64,000 nt of DNA from an uncultured Lachnospiraceae bacterium (GTDB lineage Bacteria; Bacillota; Clostridia; Lachnospirales; Lachnospiraceae), in assembly GCA_902789735.1 (NCBI GenBank), contig CADAOZ010000001.1, forward strand, positions 62,001 through 126,000, in the 5' to 3' direction. The notes under the pieces are model-generated. The model made no database searches. It was not told the origin of the DNA and saw nothing but the letters and a program-made list of their open reading frames with translations. The position numbers were made by a program, and so were the translations under genes. This document shows positions 59,493-64,000 of this stretch, piece after piece. How positions within the stretch are numbered: the first letter of the stretch is position 1; every line of letters begins with the position of its first letter.

Positions 59493-60734
59493 ATGTATTC
59501 ACTGGACGAAGTTAAGAAGATCGATCCCGAAATCGCGAGTGCCATTGAGGATGAAGTACAGCGGCAGAATGATCATATTGAACTGATTGCTTCCGAAAAC
59601 TGGGTCAGCAAAGCGGTTATGGCAGCTATGGGAAGCCCTCTTACCAACAAGTACGCTGAAGGCTATTCCGGAAAACGCTATTACGGCGGCTGTCAGGTCA
59701 TTGATGTTGTCGAGACGATCGCGATTGAGCGCGCGAAGCAGCTGTTCGGCTGTGAGTATGCCAATGTGCAGCCCCATTCCGGCGCCAACGCCAATTTAGC
59801 GGTAGAATTCGCGGTTCTCAAGCCCGGCGACACACTGATGGGCATGAACCTGAATCAGGGCGGTCATCTGACCCATGGAAGCAGCGCTAATATCTCCGGT
59901 ACATATTATAATATTGTTCCCTACGGCGTAGATGAGAACGGCTTTATTGATTATGACGAGCTTAAGAGGCTGGCCATCGAGACAAAGCCCAAAATGATCA
60001 TCGCAGGCGCTTCCGCCTATGCCAGAACCATTGATTTTAAGAAATTCCGTGAAGCGGCGGACGCATGCGGTGCCGTCCTGATGGCGGATATCGCCCATAT
60101 TGCGGGCCTTGTCGCGACCGGTCTGCATCCCAGCCCCTTCCCTTACGCGGATGTTGTTACCACGACCACGCATAAGACACTGCGCGGACCCAGAGGCGGC
60201 ATGATCCTGGCCAACGCGGAGGCGGCGAAGAAATATAACTTTAACAAGGCTGTTTTCCCCGGCACCCAGGGCGGTCCTCTGGAGCATGTGATCGCGGCCA
60301 AGGCAGTCTGCTTCAAGGAAGCACTGCAGCCCTCCTTTAAGGAATATCAGCAGCGTGTCGTGGACAATGCCCAGGCACTTTGCAAGGGCCTGCAGGCAAG
60401 AGGCATTGATATCGTCTCCGGCGGTACCGACAACCACCTGATGCTGATCGATCTGACCAGGCAGGACGTGACCGGCAAGGCCATCGAAAAGCTGCTTGAC
60501 GAGGCGCATATTACAGCCAACAAGAATACCATCCCCAACGAGAAGAGATCTCCTTTTGTCACCAGCGGTATCCGTCTGGGCACGCCGGCCGCCACTTCCC
60601 GTGGTCTGCAGGCTGAGGATTTTGACAAGGTAGCGGAAGCCATCGCCCTTGTGATCAATCAGAGAGAAGCCGGTATCGAGGCCGCCAGGGCCATCATTGC
60701 CGGAATTACAGCCAAATACCCTCTGGTGGACTGA
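59493..60734 (+). CDS. glyA: Serine hydroxymethyltransferase
   Basis: PLP enzyme that converts serine and tetrahydrofolate to glycine and methylene-THF, linking the serine genes at 8591-11009 to one-carbon metabolism. The 413-residue product has '[20 protein letters not shown]', '[16 protein letters not shown]', '[15 protein letters not shown]', and the PLP Lys228 in '[14 protein letters not shown]'. ATG 59493 has AGGAGG 7 bases upstream; the in-frame start at 59427 is inside the leader stem. The gene is monocistronic and ends at a strong terminator. Confidence 0.97.
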   Translation: MYSLDEVKKIDPEIASAIEDEVQRQNDHIELIASENWVSKAVMAAMGSPLTNKYAEGYSGKRYYGGCQVIDVVETIAIERAKQLFGCEYANVQPHSGANANLAVEFAVLKPGDTLMGMNLNQGGHLTHGSSANISGTYYNIVPYGVDENGFIDYDELKRLAIETKPKMIIAGASAYARTIDFKKFREAADACGAVLMADIAHIAGLVATGLHPSPFPYADVVTTTTHKTLRGPRGGMILANAEAAKKYNFNKAVFPGTQGGPLEHVIAAKAVCFKEALQPSFKEYQQRVVDNAQALCKGLQARGIDIVSGGTDNHLMLIDLTRQDVTGKAIEKLLDEAHITANKNTIPNEKRSPFVTSGIRLGTPAATSRGLQAEDFDKVAEAIALVINQREAGIEAARAIIAGITAKYPLVD

Positions 60735-60806
60735 TCTTTTCTGCCCCTGCACAAAACCGGATCAGACCCTGTATTTTTCCCTGGATCCTGTCCGGTCAAC
60801 TGTCTT

Positions 60807-60849
60807 TGCATACAGACTGCGGTTTACCCCGGTCTGTATGCATTTTTTT
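60807..60849 (+). terminator. Terminator after glyA
   Basis: An 11-bp perfect stem (60807-60817 with 60832-60842) followed by seven T. Confidence 0.93.
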
Positions 60850-60945
60850 GTATACAGAGCATAATTCCTGAATGTGATGAGAAAATATACAATTTTCTTA
60901 TTTGTCTGAAAATTCCGATAAATATATCTGAAATAAATTAATTGA

Positions 60946-60974
60946 TTGACATTTTACTGCTGCATCTATATAAT
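60946..60974 (+). promoter_or_regulatory. Perfect consensus promoter
   Basis: TTGACA (60946-60951), 17-base spacer, TATAAT (60969-60974), both hexamers fully matching. It lies in an AT-rich zone. Start near 60981. No clear protein gene follows before the terminator at 61481. Confidence 0.9.
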
Positions 60975-60980
60975 AAAGAC

Positions 60981-61480
60981 AGATAGAAAACAGAGAGAGC
61001 TGATGACGAGAAGTACATCAGGGTTTTCTATAAAAATATCCAAGAAAGGAAGGTACGCTCCTGATTACAATTTCACAATCCAGAGTTTCCGATTCGGGAT
61101 TTGCTGATCATGGTTGATTACACAAGCGCGGTGAGTTCCACTGGGGTTCTGGCAGTCTTATCCAAACATAAAACGGCCCAGGTTCAGAGAATAAAGAATG
61201 ATAACAGGATCGGTATATGCAGGAAAGGCAGCCCACATAGTGAACGGGATTTCAGGCTGGACATCGCAGTACAATCAGTACAAAGGAAGACGTGGAAAGA
61301 GATGAAAGGCTGACATGACCGGAAAGGAAGAAAGGTACGGAGGTATTATAACCATTGGATAATTTAAATCAGGCAGGGCATTGATTCTGTTCGATGATGA
61401 AATCATACGATCGGATCGATGCCCTTACCTATGTCCGGAGGAAAGTCTGTACAGGTCTCCGGATCTGTATGTTCATAAAA
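60981..61480 (+). ncRNA. Candidate non-coding transcript, body between promoter and terminator
   Basis: The promoter at 60946 and the terminator at 61481-61537 frame about 560 nt without a convincing gene. Toward the 3' end there are clear RNA stems: GGGCATTGAT (61376-61385) with ATCGATGCCC (61415-61424), inside it ATGAT/ATCAT (61394-61398 with 61402-61406), then TCCGGAG (61434-61440) with CTCCGGA (61457-61463). A 70-codon frame at 61101-61313 has no ribosome site or family resemblance. Not a match to RNase P, tmRNA, 6S or SRP RNA. Confidence 0.45.
61003..61107 (+). pseudogene. Possible relic of an Rrf2-family regulator N-terminus
   Basis: A 34-codon frame contains 'IKISKKGRYA', close to the conserved start of Rrf2/IscR regulators ('MKISTKGRYALR'), with ATA where the natural ATG would be. 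After 'RYA' the reading frame departs from the family and soon stops. A second weak likeness ('AVLSKHKT') is in another frame near 61155. This may be a decayed gene still under its promoter, or chance. Confidence 0.35.
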
Positions 61481-61537
61481 AGCCGGTATGAGAAAGGACC
61501 ACGGATCAGGGATCCATTCTCATACCGGCTGTTTTTT
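61481..61537. terminator. Bidirectional terminator
   Basis: A perfect 14-bp stem (61481-61494 with 61517-61530) with an inner GGATC/GATCC stem, A-run on the left and TTTTTT on the right. It serves both the + strand transcript and the minus-strand activase gene. Confidence 0.9.
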
Positions 61538-61576
61538 GTCCGCCGCAGGGGTATCCTTCTGCCTGCAAAGCTCAGG

Positions 61577-64000
61577 TCAGCGGTCTTTGTGAAGATTCTT
61601 TACAGCCGTTGCCAGCATCAGCTTGATCCGGTTGAGCTGGTTGACTTCACTGGCGCCCGGATCATAGTCGATGGCGGCGATATTGGCCGTGGGATAGAGC
61701 CTGCGGATATGCTTGATCACGCCTTTGCCGACTACATGGTTGGGCAGGCAGCCGAAGGGCTGTATGCAGACGATATTGGGCACATTCTCTTTGATCAGCT
61801 CGATCATTTCACCGGTCAGGAACCAGCCTTCACCGGTCTCGTTGCCGATCGAAACGATGGGTTTGGCGTATTCCACCAGTTCATAGATGCTGGAGGAGGG
61901 TGTAAAATGACGGCTCCGGCTGTACTCTTTGTTGATCGGTTTCAGCAGCTGCTCGATCAGGTGGATCCCGGCCGTACAGAGGAGGGCGGTCCGCTTGCTG
62001 GTCCCCAGGTTCTCCGCTTTGTAGACCTGGTTATAGAAGCAGTAGAGCATGAAGCCCATCAGGTCCGGTACGACCGCCTCGGCCCCTTCCTGCTCCAGCA
62101 GGTCGACCAGGTGGTTGTTGGCCGCGGGGGCGTATTTGACCAGGATCTCGCCGACAATGCCGACCCGGGGCTTTCTGACTTCGGAAATGGGGATATTGTC
62201 GAAATCACGGATCATCCTGCGGCAGATCTTATGGACCATGGGAATGTTGAGGCCTACGGTGGTGGTCAGGAATTTTGTGCAGATGCGCAGCCATTTGGCG
62301 TGGACGGCTTCCACGCTGCCTTTTTCCAGTTCATAGGGGCGCATGCGGTAGATGCATTTCATCATGACATCGCCCATGACGACGGCCGCGGCCGCTCTGG
62401 ACAGGGCTTTGAAGCCGATCTTAAAGCCGGGATTCTCCTCCAGACCGGACAGGTTGGCGGAAATGACCGGAATCTGCTCCATACCGGCCTTTTTCAGAGC
62501 CCGGCGGATAAAGCCTACATAGTTGGAAGCCCTGCAGCCTCCGCCTGTCTGGGACATGATCACGGCCGTCTTGTTCAGGTCGTATCTGCCTGAATCCAGG
62601 GCCTCCATGATCTGGCCGACGACGAACAGGGAAGGATAGCAGGCGTCATTATTGACATATTTGAGGCCGTAATCGACAGCCTTGCGGTTATCGTTGCCCA
62701 GTACTACGACATTGTAGCCCACGCTCTTCAGGGCCGGCGCCAGCAGATCGAAATGGACCGGTGACATCTGGGGGCAGAGGATGGTGTAATCCCTGCGCAT
62801 GTCCTCGGTGAAAGCCACTTTGTGGATGGCCTCGGAAGTGATCCTCCTGGGTGTTTTCTGCGCGTCGCGGATCCGGATGGCCGCGATCAGGGACCGGACA
62901 CGGATCCTGGCGGAACCCAGGTTGTTGACTTCGTCGATCTTCAGGCAGGTATAGATCTTGTCGGAGCCCGACAGGATATCGCTGACCTGATCGGTGGTAA
63001 CGGCGTCCAGGCCGCAGCCGAAGGAATTGAGCTGGATCAGATCCAGGTCATCCCGGGTCTTGACATAACTGGCGGCCGCGTACAGCCTGGAATGATACAT
63101 CCACTGGTCCAGAACGACGATGGGACGCTCCGGGCTGCCCAGATGGGAGATGGAGTCCTCGGACAGGACGGCGATCCCGTAGGAATTGATCATTTCCGGA
63201 ATGCCGTGGTTGATCTCGGGGTCAATGTGGTAGGGACGTCCGGCCAGGACGATGCCCTTGACATGGTTTTCCTCCATGAAGCGCAGGATCCGTTCGCCTT
63301 CGTCCCGGATATCCTGACGGACCTGGTAAAGCTCCTTCCAGCCTGCCGCTGCCGCTTCCCCGATCTCGCGCTCCGGAATGTCCCTGAATTCCCGGGTCAG
63401 GGCCTCTGTGACCGTGTTCAGATTGGTAAAGGCCATAAAAGGGTTGCGGAAACGGACCTGGCCGCTGCTGATCTCCTCCACGTTGTTGCGGATGTTTTCC
63501 GAATAGGAGGTGACGATGGGGCAGTTGTAATGGTTGTCCGAACCCCTGACCTCCTTCCTCTCATAGAAGAGGGAAGGATAGAAGATAAAGTCCACGCCCC
63601 GGTCGATCAGCCACATGACATGACCATGGGCGATCTTGGCCGGATAGCAGGCGGATTCACTGGGGATGGACTCGATGCCCATCTCATAGATCCTGTGGGT
63701 GGACAGGGGGGAGAGGACGACCCGGAATCCCAGCCTGGTAAAAAAGGTATACCAGAAAGGATAGTCTTCATACATGTTCAGGACTCTGGGGATGCCCACG
63801 GTACCCCTGTAGGCCTCTTCCCTGCGGAGAGGACGGTAGCCGAAGGTCCTCTGCAGCTTATATTTATAAATGTTGGGAATGCCGTTGCTGGTCAGTTCCC
63901 TGCCCAGGCCTCTTTCACAGCGGTTGCCGGAAATATATTCACGGCCGCCGGAAAAGTGGTTGACCGTCAGGCGGCAGTTGTTGGTACAGCGGCCGCAGGT
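61577..64000 (-). CDS. Large 2-hydroxyacyl-CoA dehydratase activase-type protein, C-terminal part
   Basis: The frame runs from the right edge of the window down to a stop at 61577, about 807 residues, and continues outside; full-length relatives have about 1400 residues with BcrA/BadF ATPase domains at the N-terminus. Seen here: a Cys cluster 'TCGRCTNNCRLTVNHFSG' and 'ISGNRCERG', 'GIPRVLNMYEDYPFWYTFF' (DUF2229-like domain), 'YHIDPEINHGIPEMI', 'LNSFGCGLDAVTTDQV', and an HgdB-like C-terminal half ('NDACYPSLFVVGQ', 'SQTGGGCRASNYVGFI', 'GFMLYCFYNQVYKAENLG'). It probably uses ATP and Fe-S clusters to drive low-potential electron transfer; the substrate is not known. Confidence 0.85.
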   Translation of the reverse strand, partial: TCGRCTNNCRLTVNHFSGGREYISGNRCERGLGRELTSNGIPNIYKYKLQRTFGYRPLRREEAYRGTVGIPRVLNMYEDYPFWYTFFTRLGFRVVLSPLSTHRIYEMGIESIPSESACYPAKIAHGHVMWLIDRGVDFIFYPSLFYERKEVRGSDNHYNCPIVTSYSENIRNNVEEISSGQVRFRNPFMAFTNLNTVTEALTREFRDIPEREIGEAAAAGWKELYQVRQDIRDEGERILRFMEENHVKGIVLAGRPYHIDPEINHGIPEMINSYGIAVLSEDSISHLGSPERPIVVLDQWMYHSRLYAAASYVKTRDDLDLIQLNSFGCGLDAVTTDQVSDILSGSDKIYTCLKIDEVNNLGSARIRVRSLIAAIRIRDAQKTPRRITSEAIHKVAFTEDMRRDYTILCPQMSPVHFDLLAPALKSVGYNVVVLGNDNRKAVDYGLKYVNNDACYPSLFVVGQIMEALDSGRYDLNKTAVIMSQTGGGCRASNYVGFIRRALKKAGMEQIPVISANLSGLEENPGFKIGFKALSRAAAAVVMGDVMMKCIYRMRPYELEKGSVEAVHAKWLRICTKFLTTTVGLNIPMVHKICRRMIRDFDNIPISEVRKPRVGIVGEILVKYAPAANNHLVDLLEQEGAEAVVPDLMGFMLYCFYNQVYKAENLGTSKRTALLCTAGIHLIEQLLKPINKEYSRSRHFTPSSSIYELVEYAKPIVSIGNETGEGWFLTGEMIELIKENVPNIVCIQPFGCLPNHVVGKGVIKHIRRLYPTANIAAIDYDPGASEVNQLNRIKLMLATAVKNLHKDR

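Noticed and set aside
61101..61313. A 70-codon frame in the orphan transcript
   Set aside because: No ribosome-binding site, no family resemblance, and composition unlike the neighbouring genes.
61434..61463. GGAGGAAAGTC resembles the conserved region I of RNase P RNA
   Set aside because: Only about 100 bases remain before the terminator and the other conserved RNase P segments are missing.

Overview
The window looks like a chromosome segment from an anaerobic Clostridia species, most likely a Lachnospiraceae-type member of Eubacteriales with more than half G+C. The reasons are family resemblance (barnase/barstar, SepF, MutS-MutL-MiaA-YnbB order, DUF1015 beside serCA, CBS-DRTGG family II pyrophosphatase, 2-hydroxyacyl-CoA dehydratase-type activase), Gram-positive Shine-Dalgarno sites, and several TTG starts. 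All genes run on the + strand except a PAP2 phosphatase and the partial activase at the right end. There are no rRNA genes, phages, IS elements or CRISPR arrays; one tRNA gene (Thr, CGT) is present.

Layout. 1-4963: tail of an unknown gene, a lactonase-type beta-propeller, aroC, tgt, yajC. 5152-12299: amino acid biosynthesis (ilvD-ilvB, then serC-serA-DUF1015). 12506-15348: tRNA-Thr, argH, asd. 15516-24528: nucleic-acid enzymes and others (topB, a left-handed beta-helix protein, a membrane MutS-like ATPase, rnhA, dut, gltX, UvrD-type helicase). 24631-29647: an accessory-looking block with a TIR-Sel1 protein, a GlgX-like protein lacking its catalytic residues, a DUF5662 protein and a putative PD-(D/E)XK plus winged-helix protein. 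29768-38593: miaB, mutS, mutL, miaA and a YnbB-like PLP enzyme. 38693-43940: radC, class B PBP, rodA, mgsA, i.e. the classical shape cluster but with mreBCD and minCDE absent. 44101-50235: P-loop protein, HlyD-like protein, YggS, SepF, a degenerate AroB-like protein, lspA and a RluA-type synthase. 50468-58234: cytidylate kinase-like protein, CBS/DRTGG pyrophosphatase, secreted barnase with barstar, metallophosphatase, wall-binding glucosaminidase and LCP protein. 58397-64000: PAP2 (minus), glyA with a highly structured leader, a roughly 560-nt apparently non-coding transcription unit, and the C-terminal part of a large activase (minus).

The most interesting points are: three proteins of well-known enzyme families with missing catalytic residues (GlgX-like, AroB-like, MgsA); loss of the rod-shape and Min genes from a conserved locus, suggesting a non-rod or unusually dividing cell; a lipoprotein barnase with its inhibitor; a TIR-Sel1 signalling or immunity protein at the head of a gene block of unknown function; an orphan consensus promoter driving a structured transcript with a possible Rrf2 relic; and a phased GTGA/TCAC array in the glyA leader. 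All functional statements come from reading motifs by eye; no database search was run.
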